The notes beneath the pieces were generated by a model. That model had not been told where the DNA came from. It did no database searches and saw only the letters and a list, made by a program, of their open reading frames with translations. Of a stretch of 64,000 nucleotides of DNA, positions 29,076 to 38,825 are shown piece after piece (positions within the stretch are counted from its first letter, which is position 1; every line of letters begins with the position of its first letter). Made by a program: the position numbers and the translations under genes. The stretch lies in the NCBI GenBank assembly GCA_014238155.1, contig JABABQ010000047.1:1-64000 (forward strand), given 5' to 3'. Origin of the DNA: Rhizobiaceae bacterium (lineage in GTDB: Bacteria; Pseudomonadota; Alphaproteobacteria; Rhizobiales; Rhizobiaceae).

Positions 29076-29678
29076 CTATTTGGTGTTGAGAATTGTGTAG
29101 AATTCTGAAAACACCATGTCCTTTGTGGCGTTGCTTATATGGCAGGCGGCACAAGCTCCAACGGGCGCAGCGGACGCGGTTTTTGCATAGGGCGGCGCGT
29201 GATGGCCGAAATTGAAATAGCCCCAGTTTTCGCTTTCGGAAAACCGGCTTGAATCCTTGACGGCGATATCAATGCCATTAAACGCTGCGGGAAAATATCC
29301 ACGACCGGAAACTTCGGTTCTTGAACCATCTTCTTCTTCTGCTTCACTGGTCAGCTGCAATTCCTTCAGCAATATTGTGCCTTCTGGAAATTCGCCGGTT
29401 TGCTTGTAAATTTTGTAGGCTTCAGGGTGCATATAAACGTTGTGATATTCTGGAAATCCTGCTTCTCCGTCATTGAGAGCGTTGGGTGTTAATGGCGACC
29501 CCAGATATATCCACTCACGATAACCCGTTGGCAGCTCCAGCTGACCTTCAGCCGTCCATTTTGGTTTCCAGTCATCGCTCATCTGCGCGGTGGCCACACC
29601 ATTGATCTGGCTCCAAACGAACACAGACATGGCCAGACCTATTGTGAGTGCAAAAATTGATTTGTTTTTCATGCCCAA
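29076..29678 (-). CDS. Cytochrome P460 family protein
   Basis: LPTGYREWIYLGSPLTPNALN, EYHNVYMHPEAYKIYKQTGEFPEGTI, ACAACHISNATKDMVFSEFYTIL (CxxCH). Confidence 0.85.
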   Translation of the reverse strand: MGMKNKSIFALTIGLAMSVFVWSQINGVATAQMSDDWKPKWTAEGQLELPTGYREWIYLGSPLTPNALNDGEAGFPEYHNVYMHPEAYKIYKQTGEFPEGTILLKELQLTSEAEEEDGSRTEVSGRGYFPAAFNGIDIAVKDSSRFSESENWGYFNFGHHAPPYAKTASAAPVGACAACHISNATKDMVFSEFYTILNTK

Positions 29679-29856
29679 AACTCCTGTTGCTTGCTATTCT
29701 TGATCGCGCTTCTGGCGGCACTTGTTTGTGCCTCTTAGAGGAATTTAGGATTTGAGGCGGATAGGAATAGCCCAGATAGTATTTGTTTTTTTGCAGATCG
29801 TCCCGAATGAAAGTATCATCATTGGCAAAAGCAACCAGGATCAATAGTCGAGACTG

Positions 29857-30780
29857 ATGACAGAATTGATTTCAAATCTGCTTGATATGATACGGGTCAG
29901 GGGGACGGCGTATTACAGCAAGAGCCTGCGCGTCCCCTGGAGCATGAATGTTGAGCAACATGATGATCTCTGCCGGTTTCATCTGGTGTTGGCTGGGTCG
30001 GCATGGATTGGTCTGTCAGGCCTGAATTCAACGGAATTGCTGGAAGAAGGTGACTTTGTCATCGTTCCCCGTGGGCAGGGGCACTATCTTGGCGATATTC
30101 CCGACAGGAAGGACGGTCCGTCGCATTCCATTCCGGGGGAATTATTCCAACCGGAATTTCAACAATTCAAGAATGCTTCGCGTCAAACACTATTGCTGTG
30201 TGGTTATTTTCAGTTCGCTCAGGGCATGCCATCCATACTGACGTCGCAGCTACCAGATCTCCTGATAACCCACAAGAATGTCGCCAGTCGGTCGGCACAG
30301 ATTGGGCAGATTGCGGATTTGCTGAGGGATGAACTTGGCCGAAACGATCAACCACATACCGTCATTCTCAACCGATTGACGGAGGTATTGTTTTATCATG
30401 CGATCCGCCAGTGGCTGGATGGTGCAGTGTTACCGGGTGGTGCTCTGCAGGCACTGGCCGACATCAAACTTCAGCGGGTATTTGAGGAAATTCATCAGAA
30501 CCCGGCGCAACCCTGGACGGTTGACTCCTTAGCCAAAGTCGCCGGGCAGTCGAGGACGGTGTTTGCCGCCCATTTCAAGCAAGCGACTGGAATTTCACCG
30601 ATCAGTTATCTTGGTCATTGGCGCACCGAACTGGCGTGTAAACTGCTTGTGGAATCGGAATACGGAATTGACCAGATTGCACTTGAAAGCGGCTACCGGG
30701 ATACTACCGCCTTCAGCAGGGCTTTCAAAAAGACCACAGGATCGTCACCTGGAAACTATCGTCGCTCCAGAAAAAATTGA
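29857..30780 (+). CDS. AraC-family transcriptional regulator with cupin-type sensor domain
   Basis: N-terminal cupin-like domain; C-terminal HTH (SLAKVAGQSRTVFAAHFKQATGISPISYL ... IALESGYRDTTAFSRAFKKTTGSSPGNYRR). Confidence 0.92.
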   Translation: MTELISNLLDMIRVRGTAYYSKSLRVPWSMNVEQHDDLCRFHLVLAGSAWIGLSGLNSTELLEEGDFVIVPRGQGHYLGDIPDRKDGPSHSIPGELFQPEFQQFKNASRQTLLLCGYFQFAQGMPSILTSQLPDLLITHKNVASRSAQIGQIADLLRDELGRNDQPHTVILNRLTEVLFYHAIRQWLDGAVLPGGALQALADIKLQRVFEEIHQNPAQPWTVDSLAKVAGQSRTVFAAHFKQATGISPISYLGHWRTELACKLLVESEYGIDQIALESGYRDTTAFSRAFKKTTGSSPGNYRRSRKN

Positions 30781-30796
30781 CCGTTTGAAAGCCATT

Positions 30797-30814
30797 TAAA
30801 CGTGAACGGCTCTA
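30797..30814 (+). repeat. 18-bp exact dispersed repeat, copy 2 (TAAACGTGAACGGCTCTA)
   Basis: Identical to 5335-5352. Includes the stop codon (TAG, minus strand) of the GGDEF/EAL gene. Confidence 0.8.
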
Positions 30815-33700
30815 TGCAGCACTTAGATTGTTCCGCCCGACCAGATTTGAGCTATATGCGGGTTTATTGTCGGCCACGTATTCCGTTGCACCCTTGCCGT
30901 CGACATAGACCTTGATCCAGTCGGTCATCACTTCAGCGGGCAGAGGTTTTGAGATCAGATATCCCTGAATTTCATCACAGCCGGTTTCCCGAAGGAACCG
31001 CAATTGTTCGCGCGTTTCGACGCCTTCCACGACAACCTTCAACCCAAGGCACTGGGCCATTACTGTGGTTGCGCTGACCAAAGTTGCGTTGGCGTGGTTG
31101 GAGTTGACGCCGGTGACAAACGACCGGTCCAGCTTAATAACATCTGGATGCAGCCGCTGCAGATAGGTCAATGAGGCCTGTCCGGTTCCAAAGTCGTCGA
31201 GCGCGATTACCACGCCGAAATGCTGCAGACGTTTAAGTTGAGGAGCGGCAATTCCAACATCGTCCATTCTAGCAGTTTCCGTCACTTCGATCTGTACACG
31301 TGATGGAGAAAAACGGATTCGGTTGATCGCCTCCATTACGTTTTCCATATATTGCAGATTGGTCAGCTGATTGGCCGAAATGTTGATGGATATTTTCGGT
31401 ATCGGAATATCAGAATCACACCAGATCTGCATCTGGGCCAGAGCGTTTGTCAGCACCCACATATCGATTTCCGCAATCAGGGACGATTGCTCCGCAACCT
31501 CGATGATCTGGTCAATGCGGACCCCGCTAAGGCCTTCATTTTTGCAACGCAACAGAGTTTCGACCGCACTCAAAGCACCGGACTGGCAATCCACAATGGG
31601 TTGGAAAGTCAACTGGAACTCGTCATATTGAAGGGCTTCGCGGATACCGCTTTCAATGTCCAGGCGGGAGCGGGATTCTTCAATCATTGATGGATGATAA
31701 TATTTGAAACCTTCAATCTGATTCTCGCCCATTGCCCGTGTAACGGCCACCGCTGCGTGATGAGTGAGAATATCATTGTCGGTGCCATGTTCAGGATACA
31801 TGGCGATGCCGGCCTTGCAGGAAACATAGAGTTTTTTTGAGGCCACTGAAAATGGTGCACGCAATGTCGACAGAATTCTGGCGACCATGAATTCAACTTC
31901 GCTTTCGCCTTCGATATGGTCGAAGAAGGTCAGCATCTCTCCCCGGCCTTTCAGCACCACCACGACATTGCTTGACGGCATTGCCGTGGACATTTTTTGC
32001 TGAACTTCCTGGATGAGTTTTTCAAATTCATCGCCACCGAGAGCCTCCTGCAAATAGCGCCATCCGATGACAGCAAACTGGACAATTGCGACCGGTTTCT
32101 TGGCACGATCAGCAATATTTCTTGAATGACTAAGCCTGGCCTCAAAGTGAGTGAACTGGCTGTTGTCTGGTCCGGTGTCACTGATTGAGCTTGTCGGAGT
32201 TGAATTTACTGATGCTGGGTTTGGTGTGGTCATCGAAGTCGTCGTCGTGACGGTCAAACAGGCTTTACTTGCCCGATGCATCAATTCGCGGGCGGTCAGA
32301 CTTTGCTGATCGGTGACCGCCCAGCCAACTGCCAGCCCGACCGGCGAGCCGCTATCAGAAAACGATCTGATTCCTTCCACCAATGAGCTTTTCAGAACGA
32401 GGCTGAATTCTTCAACAGCACCGGCACTCCAACCGGAAAGTGCAACGCAAAATTCATCGCTGCCATAGCGGGCCAGATATGCCCCGTCGGAAATCAATGT
32501 TCGAAGGTGATCAGCCACCGAAATCAGCAAGTTGTCGCCAACTGCCGGTTCGGTTGCCTCGTTCAGCTTCGACAAATTTTCAATTTTGATTGTCAGTACG
32601 CTGACGCCCTGCGTGGTCGCGATTACACGGGAAGCATTTATGTCGGCGGCCAGGCGGTCAGTAAATGTCTTTCGTTTCAGACATCCAGTCAGACTGTCAT
32701 GCTGGGCGAAGAAAGCCAGTTCCTTGTTTTGAACGGCGAGTTGCTCTTCATGCTGTTTCAAACGCTGGAGCGTTTTTGACAACTCTTCATTGCTGCGTCG
32801 AAGCTTGGTTAAATCGCGCAATGTGACAATTGCACCAATAAGCTTGCCGTCATCATTGGTGATCGTTGCGGCGTTGACATCGAAATTGTAGATTTCACCG
32901 CGGGCGGTTCGCAAGCTAAGAGCATCCTCACGCATGTCACAATTTTCACTCATTGCTATGTGCCAGGGATAACCGCCAGCCGCCGCCGAACCATCGACCA
33001 TGCGCCAGGAAAGATTGTTGATCTTTGTCCCAACAGCCGGACCACCGTCACCGTAGAACTCGGCAAATGCATTATTGGCCAGCAAAATGCGTTCTTTTTC
33101 ATCCAGAATAAGGACGCCCTCGGCCAGCGTATCGAAGGCTCTTTGCACCCGTTCTGGAATAACGCTCCCCGGATCGAGTTGCTTTAAAGTGCGCCTTAAG
33201 AGCAGGAAATAGCCGAAGAATCCTGATCCCGCCATATAGAGTAGAAACAGCAGCAAGGAAGAGGGAATTCCCGCATATCTTTTGGTGTTGGACGTTGGGC
33301 CAAATGAAATTTCAATGGCAATGTGCTCACCATTCGAGCTCTCCATCGGAACGGTCACATGCATTGGTGTTGATTTGCCATCGTCGGAAACCACCCAGCT
33401 ATCAGCATGGTTGCCCGCTGACCGCTGGATTGTTCCATCACTGCCCCGAATTGCTGCCGAAAACACATCCCCATTGCGCTCCACAATGGATGTTAGTGTT
33501 GTGTCCAGCAGATCATCATCATTGCGACCAGCGGCGGTTGCCAACTGCACTGCCAGCGATTCAGCGACCTTGGCCCGTGAGTCCAATTCGGTCTGGTAGC
33601 CGTCGGGAATCAATCCAAGAACATAAGCCGTCAGCGTCAGGGCCAAAGTCAGGCAGATTAATCCGAAACTGAGCCACATGGCTGGTTTGAAGCGCCTCAC
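30812..33700 (-). CDS. Membrane PAS-GGDEF-EAL cyclic-di-GMP signalling protein
   Basis: Two TMs, PAS, degenerate GGDEF (YGSDEF), EAL domain with ETLLR, EVTET, DDFGTG, IKLDRSFV, EGVET. Confidence 0.93.
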   Translation of the reverse strand: MRRFKPAMWLSFGLICLTLALTLTAYVLGLIPDGYQTELDSRAKVAESLAVQLATAAGRNDDDLLDTTLTSIVERNGDVFSAAIRGSDGTIQRSAGNHADSWVVSDDGKSTPMHVTVPMESSNGEHIAIEISFGPTSNTKRYAGIPSSLLLFLLYMAGSGFFGYFLLLRRTLKQLDPGSVIPERVQRAFDTLAEGVLILDEKERILLANNAFAEFYGDGGPAVGTKINNLSWRMVDGSAAAGGYPWHIAMSENCDMREDALSLRTARGEIYNFDVNAATITNDDGKLIGAIVTLRDLTKLRRSNEELSKTLQRLKQHEEQLAVQNKELAFFAQHDSLTGCLKRKTFTDRLAADINASRVIATTQGVSVLTIKIENLSKLNEATEPAVGDNLLISVADHLRTLISDGAYLARYGSDEFCVALSGWSAGAVEEFSLVLKSSLVEGIRSFSDSGSPVGLAVGWAVTDQQSLTARELMHRASKACLTVTTTTSMTTPNPASVNSTPTSSISDTGPDNSQFTHFEARLSHSRNIADRAKKPVAIVQFAVIGWRYLQEALGGDEFEKLIQEVQQKMSTAMPSSNVVVVLKGRGEMLTFFDHIEGESEVEFMVARILSTLRAPFSVASKKLYVSCKAGIAMYPEHGTDNDILTHHAAVAVTRAMGENQIEGFKYYHPSMIEESRSRLDIESGIREALQYDEFQLTFQPIVDCQSGALSAVETLLRCKNEGLSGVRIDQIIEVAEQSSLIAEIDMWVLTNALAQMQIWCDSDIPIPKISINISANQLTNLQYMENVMEAINRIRFSPSRVQIEVTETARMDDVGIAAPQLKRLQHFGVVIALDDFGTGQASLTYLQRLHPDVIKLDRSFVTGVNSNHANATLVSATTVMAQCLGLKVVVEGVETREQLRFLRETGCDEIQGYLISKPLPAEVMTDWIKVYVDGKGATEYVADNKPAYSSNLVGRNNLSAA

Positions 33701-36700
33701 AACAGAGATTCCTGTCTCACCCGGGAACGTGCGTCGCTGACAAATTTCGCCATCATGTCCACATCTGACGGTTCTTCATCCTCTTCCTCCAACCGCCCCG
33801 AGACGACCGAAATCGGGTCGAACCGGGTCCAGGCCGGAACCGCGGACATCAATGCGGTTGCCAAAAGCCCGCTTCGAAGCACGAAAGAAACGCCGCCGAC
33901 AGAAAGCAGCGAGCCAAATGTAAATGTTACCTTTGCAACCGACGCTCCCAGGAGGTCTTCTTCCTGGCGCATTTCTTCACCAACCCGATCCAAGTCCTTC
34001 ATCAGGGCAGGGCGGTCAATCTTTGTGAATGTTATAGGCGTGGTACTTGCTGGTGATTCCTCAATCGGGTTGTAATTGGTCTGTGGAATTTCCAGGGTTG
34101 GCGCCGACAGGGCTTGTGAGGGCAGGATAACATCCTGCAGGACATCGACTTTGGGCTGAACTCTGTGTGCCGTGTCCGCAGTTGTGTCCGACGCCTGAAT
34201 GAAGTTCACATTTGACTTCTTATTTTTTTCAAAAACATGCGTCCTGTCGTCAGCCACAAACGTGTTCGACCCAAAATCAATGACAATCTCTTCTTCCTCC
34301 AAGTCGTCTTGGGCTTCGTCAGTGATTTGTTCAAAGCTGTTATTTACCGGATCAGCCGACACCGGAACCAGATCATCCGTCTGGTGGTTGGTGAGGCTCA
34401 TGGTTGCAGGTATGCCCGGCCCCTCTTCATCATGTATTGTAAATGAGAAGGACGTTTTTTCCCCGTTGCCTTCCGCCGGCACATAAGTCAGATCGACAAG
34501 CTGGCCCGGTGTCAATGTATCGCCGTTTTCAACCATCAGGGCTCCGCCATTATAGCTCAGAATCCCGTTTAGTCCCTCGACATTGATGAACGTAACTTTT
34601 TGAAGCTCGTCGCCTTCTGGGTCGTAAAACCTGAATGCATCTGTGCCCAGATAGAGCGGCCCATCGTCAGTCGCGGTCAGCGAAATATCGATCCCAACAG
34701 GCCTGTCGTTTACCGGCGATAAGTGGAGAGACACCGTTGCCAAAGCAGTTGCACCGTCGGCGTCCGTGGCGCGGTAGGTAAATGCGTCATTTCCGTTGAC
34801 ATTCGATTGTGGCTGATAGGTGAACGATCCATCGGGGTTCAATACCACTGCACCAATGGTACTGTCGGTTTCCAAAACATAGGAAATTGGGTCCCCGTCA
34901 GGATCGGAATCGTTGAACGCAACATTTCCACTGATCAGCAAGTCTTCGATGCCGAAAAACACATCTGCGTTGGCATCGGGGCCAGGATTGTTGACCGTCC
35001 AGTTAAACAAGGCTGTTGCCATGCCGCCCTCGGGATCAGTCGCCAAAATTTGAACAGCGAAAGGGCCGTCGCCCGAGGCTCGGTTGCTGATGGTCCCACT
35101 GATGATGCCGGTGAGCGGGTCGATCACCAAGCCGGTCGGCAGGCCCATGGCGGAATAGCTCAGGACATCTCCATCAGGGTCGTTAAAATCAGGTGATATA
35201 TCAATGAGTTCCGTGTCGGAATCATCATTGACCCGATCGATCAATACCCCCGCCGTCGGCTGATCGTTGACTGGGTTGATGGCAATCACCATTGCTGCGG
35301 AATTTGCCCCGGGGTCGTCGTCGTTGACCGTATAGTCGAAACTCGCTGCGGCATTGCTGTTGGCTGCCGGGGTGAAGGTCAGGTCAGCCATCTGAACGGC
35401 AGTTATGGACATGCCGTTGGTGACGGTGATCGTTCCGCCTGTATGCATCAGGGTGCCGCCGGCCAGTGACAGGTTGGAGACGGTTATTGATTGCAGACCA
35501 TCTCCCTCGTCATCGTCGAAGCCGAATTCTGCAATACTGAATACATGCGGCATTTCTTCATCGATTGTGACCGTGCCACCTGTTGCCTGCGGAGCATCGT
35601 TGATATCCTGGATCGAGACGGATATCGATTGTGTGTCTGCACCTCCCCATGGATCGGTCGCCTGCACTGTTACCGTGTAGATGTTGTTGGCATCCGCATC
35701 TGTTGGATTTTCAAAATCGGGGGGCGTCAAAAATTCCAGCGCGCCAGTGGACGGATCAATTTGAAACTTATCTGCGTCCAATCCACCGACAATCGAATAA
35801 CTCATTGTGTCGGCGGGAACATCAGCATCGGTGGCGATGACGTCGGTTACCGCGGTGGATTCTTCGTCTCTGAAAAGCAGAGCCGCACCCGATCCTCCAT
35901 CTGATGTTATAATCGGATCAATGTTTTGATTGTTGCCGACCAATCGGAACAACAAGTCGTGCCACGAATGTGAGCTTCCATCGTCGCGAAGACGATCACC
36001 ACGGTTGTAATTCACGTCGTGTTCAACTGCTATTTCGACATCAGTTGCGATATCGCTTGTGGTCACCCGCAGTGTATATTGTGTTCCGCTGTGGAGAGTA
36101 ACTGCACTGTCGAGGTTCACGCTGTGCCAGGCATAGTCGGTTTCCAGTTCACTTCCCGACAGAGTGCCTGTCGCCAATACCGGACCGAAGAAACCATCCC
36201 GAATTTCCACGGTGACGTCCTGAAGCGGCGCACCATCGGCTATTCTCAACACCAGGTCGACCTGATTGACATGGTAGTCCGGCCCCGAAGATGAGTGTTT
36301 AAAGGTTTGCCCAATATTTTTGTCAGAGCCAATGGCTTCGTCGTGATCAATTTCTGAAAACGGAACTTCGTGGGATTCCAGAACTTCTCCCGACAAAACC
36401 CCTTGCCAAGATGTATCTACAGCGACGGCATTGCTTTCGATGGTGCCGACATGATGTTCAAGCGTCCAGTCTCCTCCTTGAGACTGGTGGCCGGTTGTAT
36501 CCGTGCTGGCTGCAACATCTGCACCGGTCAGATGGGTGAGGATTTCTGCCGCATATTGACCCTCTGGTCCATCGGCAAAATCACATCCATAGATCAGAAT
36601 ATCGCCCTGTTCCTTCAGTGAAGCGCCGATCATCGCCAGGTTGGCAGTATGCTGGTTGAGCATGGACTGCCAGGTCAGCGACGCGTTGCCAAGATTCAAA

Positions 36701-37230
36701 ACCCCTTCGCTGCCATGGCTGAATATGTGAATTGCATCGAGATCGGTGCGGCCGGCCAGCGCATCCGCCATCTGCTGAACGCCATCCTTGGCCATGTCGA
36801 TGACGATGACTTCTGCATCGATCGGCAGATTAACGAGGCTGGATTCGATCTCCACAATGTCTGAGGCGATAAATATAATCTGCCTTGACCCCTGAACCGG
36901 GTTTGTATTCAGATCCAGCTCATCAATCGTGTCATGATCGACGGCAATTAATGGTGGAATTGAGGCGGGTACTTGGGGCGAAAAATTATTTTCGACATAG
37001 TCATCGGCGAGCCCGGTATGGATCGATTGATGAACCGTGTCGACAATCGTTTCCACTGCCGCTGCGTCCAGTAAAATGCGTGGCTCCAGGGCACGCATCA
37101 AAGTTCGGCCGGGCGTGGGCAGGGTCAAAAGACCGGCTTTTTCCGGGTTTTTTGCCGCAAACTGGCAAGATTGATCGGCCGGCACGATCGAATCCATGTT
37201 TTTTGTCGGTATAATGCTGGTTTGCGGCAT
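33697..37230 (-). CDS. Large DUF4347/cadherin-like repeat surface protein
   Basis: N-terminal LEPRILLDAA signature, DUF4347 (IFIASDIVE...IHIFSHGSEG...ILIYGCDFADG), cadherin-like repeats, C-terminal hydrophobic segment. 4-nt overlap with the downstream GGDEF/EAL gene. Confidence 0.87.
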   Translation of the reverse strand: MPQTSIIPTKNMDSIVPADQSCQFAAKNPEKAGLLTLPTPGRTLMRALEPRILLDAAAVETIVDTVHQSIHTGLADDYVENNFSPQVPASIPPLIAVDHDTIDELDLNTNPVQGSRQIIFIASDIVEIESSLVNLPIDAEVIVIDMAKDGVQQMADALAGRTDLDAIHIFSHGSEGVLNLGNASLTWQSMLNQHTANLAMIGASLKEQGDILIYGCDFADGPEGQYAAEILTHLTGADVAASTDTTGHQSQGGDWTLEHHVGTIESNAVAVDTSWQGVLSGEVLESHEVPFSEIDHDEAIGSDKNIGQTFKHSSSGPDYHVNQVDLVLRIADGAPLQDVTVEIRDGFFGPVLATGTLSGSELETDYAWHSVNLDSAVTLHSGTQYTLRVTTSDIATDVEIAVEHDVNYNRGDRLRDDGSSHSWHDLLFRLVGNNQNIDPIITSDGGSGAALLFRDEESTAVTDVIATDADVPADTMSYSIVGGLDADKFQIDPSTGALEFLTPPDFENPTDADANNIYTVTVQATDPWGGADTQSISVSIQDINDAPQATGGTVTIDEEMPHVFSIAEFGFDDDEGDGLQSITVSNLSLAGGTLMHTGGTITVTNGMSITAVQMADLTFTPAANSNAAASFDYTVNDDDPGANSAAMVIAINPVNDQPTAGVLIDRVNDDSDTELIDISPDFNDPDGDVLSYSAMGLPTGLVIDPLTGIISGTISNRASGDGPFAVQILATDPEGGMATALFNWTVNNPGPDANADVFFGIEDLLISGNVAFNDSDPDGDPISYVLETDSTIGAVVLNPDGSFTYQPQSNVNGNDAFTYRATDADGATALATVSLHLSPVNDRPVGIDISLTATDDGPLYLGTDAFRFYDPEGDELQKVTFINVEGLNGILSYNGGALMVENGDTLTPGQLVDLTYVPAEGNGEKTSFSFTIHDEEGPGIPATMSLTNHQTDDLVPVSADPVNNSFEQITDEAQDDLEEEEIVIDFGSNTFVADDRTHVFEKNKKSNVNFIQASDTTADTAHRVQPKVDVLQDVILPSQALSAPTLEIPQTNYNPIEESPASTTPITFTKIDRPALMKDLDRVGEEMRQEEDLLGASVAKVTFTFGSLLSVGGVSFVLRSGLLATALMSAVPAWTRFDPISVVSGRLEEEDEEPSDVDMMAKFVSDARSRVRQESLL

Positions 37231-37387
37231 TTCGCCATTATGGTGAATCTACGTTGCATTTTGATTAATTTTTGGCCGTTATTGGTCCGAATCAAGGTCG
37301 CATTTGTTGGTCAAGCGGTTGAAATTTCTACAAGTTCTGCTGTTGCGTAAAATATGTATCAAATTGAGCGGCAATCAGTCGATAAAA

Positions 37388-37422
37388 CGGCATTTGATTA
37401 GTTTCATCCTAATCAAATGCCG
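37388..37422. promoter_or_regulatory. Perfect 14-bp inverted repeat (hairpin or operator) in a divergent intergenic region
   Basis: CGGCATTTGATTAG-TTTCATC-CTAATCAAATGCCG. Confidence 0.65.
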
Positions 37423-37562
37423 AATGTTTTCAAATTTATCTTTACGGAAAACTTTGTCAGAATTGCCAGAACTTGCCCAGATTCGCCGACTTTGCACACA
37501 CCTCATGCCCTGCAGATTCCGCCTCAATATTCACGCGACTTACAGATGAAACGGAATCCCAT

Positions 37563-38825
37563 ATGACTGTTGAAAAAGTAGATACACTGATAGTCGGTGG
37601 CGGTCAGGCTGGCCTGGCAATGAGTGAGCATTTGGGAAATCTTGGCATTGAGCACCTGATCCTTGAGCGCCACAGAATTGCCGAGCGCTGGCGCTCGGAA
37701 AGATGGGATTCGCTGGTTGCCAATGGGCCGGCATGGCACGATCGATTTCCGACGCTGGAGTTTGCCGACACCCAGCCGGGAGCATTTCCCGGCAAGGAAC
37801 GGGTGGCGGATTACTTCGTTGAATATGCAGAGCTCATCAAGGCGCCAATCCGGTGCGGTGTGGACGTGAGCAGTGTTGAAAAATTGCCAGGCCTGATGGG
37901 ATTTCGAGCTGAAACTTCGCATGGTGTTATCGAAGCAAAAAGCGTGGTTGCTGCCACCGGACCCTTTCAGCGTCCGGTTATTCCGCCGGTCATTCCTGAT
38001 CAGGCCAATGTGCTGCAAATGCATTCCAACATTTACCGAAATCCCGAACAATTGCCGCAGGGTGCAGTTCTGGTGGTCGGTGCCGGATCATCTGGTGGGC
38101 AGATTGCCGATGAATTGTTGCGTGCAGGCAGAAATGTTTATCTGTCCGTTGGGCCGCACGATCGTCCACCGCGCAGCTATCGCGGAAAAGACTTTGTCTG
38201 GTGGCTGGGCGTGCTCGGAAAATGGGATGCTGCGGCGTTGGAACCGGGCACGGACCATGTGACAATCTCCGTCAGCGGCGCCCGCGGTGGTCATACGGTG
38301 GACTTCCGCAAACTGGCGGAACAAGGCATGAATCTGGTTGGTTTGACCGAGTCATATGAGGACAGCATTTTACATTTTGCTACCGATCTGGGGGACAATA
38401 TTGCCCGGGGAGATGAAAATTATCTGTCGGTTCTGGATGAAGCCGATGAATGGGTTGAGCGAAACGGCCTCGACTTGCCATTGGAGCCCGAAGCCCGGCA
38501 AATCGGACCCGAACCAGAGTGTGTAATCAATCCAATCCGGCAGTTGAATCTTACACAAGCCGACATCAGCACTGTCATCTGGGCCACAGGTTACGCGGTC
38601 GACTATAGCTGGCTGAAAGTGAATTCATTCGATGAAAGAGGCAATCCGATCCATCAACGGGGGGTATCGCAGGAGTCTGGAATCTACTTTGTCGGCCTGC
38701 CGTGGCAATCCCGCCGCGGGTCATCTTTCATCTGGGGTGTCTGGCATGATGCAAAATATGTCGCGGACCAAATCGCTATTCAGCGTTCCTACATCGCCCA
38801 TCACGAGTCGACCCAGAGGAATTAA
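37563..38825 (+). CDS. Flavin-containing monooxygenase-like NAD(P)/FAD oxidoreductase
   Basis: DTLIVGGGQAGLAMSEHLG; VLVVGAGSSGGQIADELL; VIWATGYAVDYSWL. Confidence 0.9.
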   Translation: MTVEKVDTLIVGGGQAGLAMSEHLGNLGIEHLILERHRIAERWRSERWDSLVANGPAWHDRFPTLEFADTQPGAFPGKERVADYFVEYAELIKAPIRCGVDVSSVEKLPGLMGFRAETSHGVIEAKSVVAATGPFQRPVIPPVIPDQANVLQMHSNIYRNPEQLPQGAVLVVGAGSSGGQIADELLRAGRNVYLSVGPHDRPPRSYRGKDFVWWLGVLGKWDAAALEPGTDHVTISVSGARGGHTVDFRKLAEQGMNLVGLTESYEDSILHFATDLGDNIARGDENYLSVLDEADEWVERNGLDLPLEPEARQIGPEPECVINPIRQLNLTQADISTVIWATGYAVDYSWLKVNSFDERGNPIHQRGVSQESGIYFVGLPWQSRRGSSFIWGVWHDAKYVADQIAIQRSYIAHHESTQRN

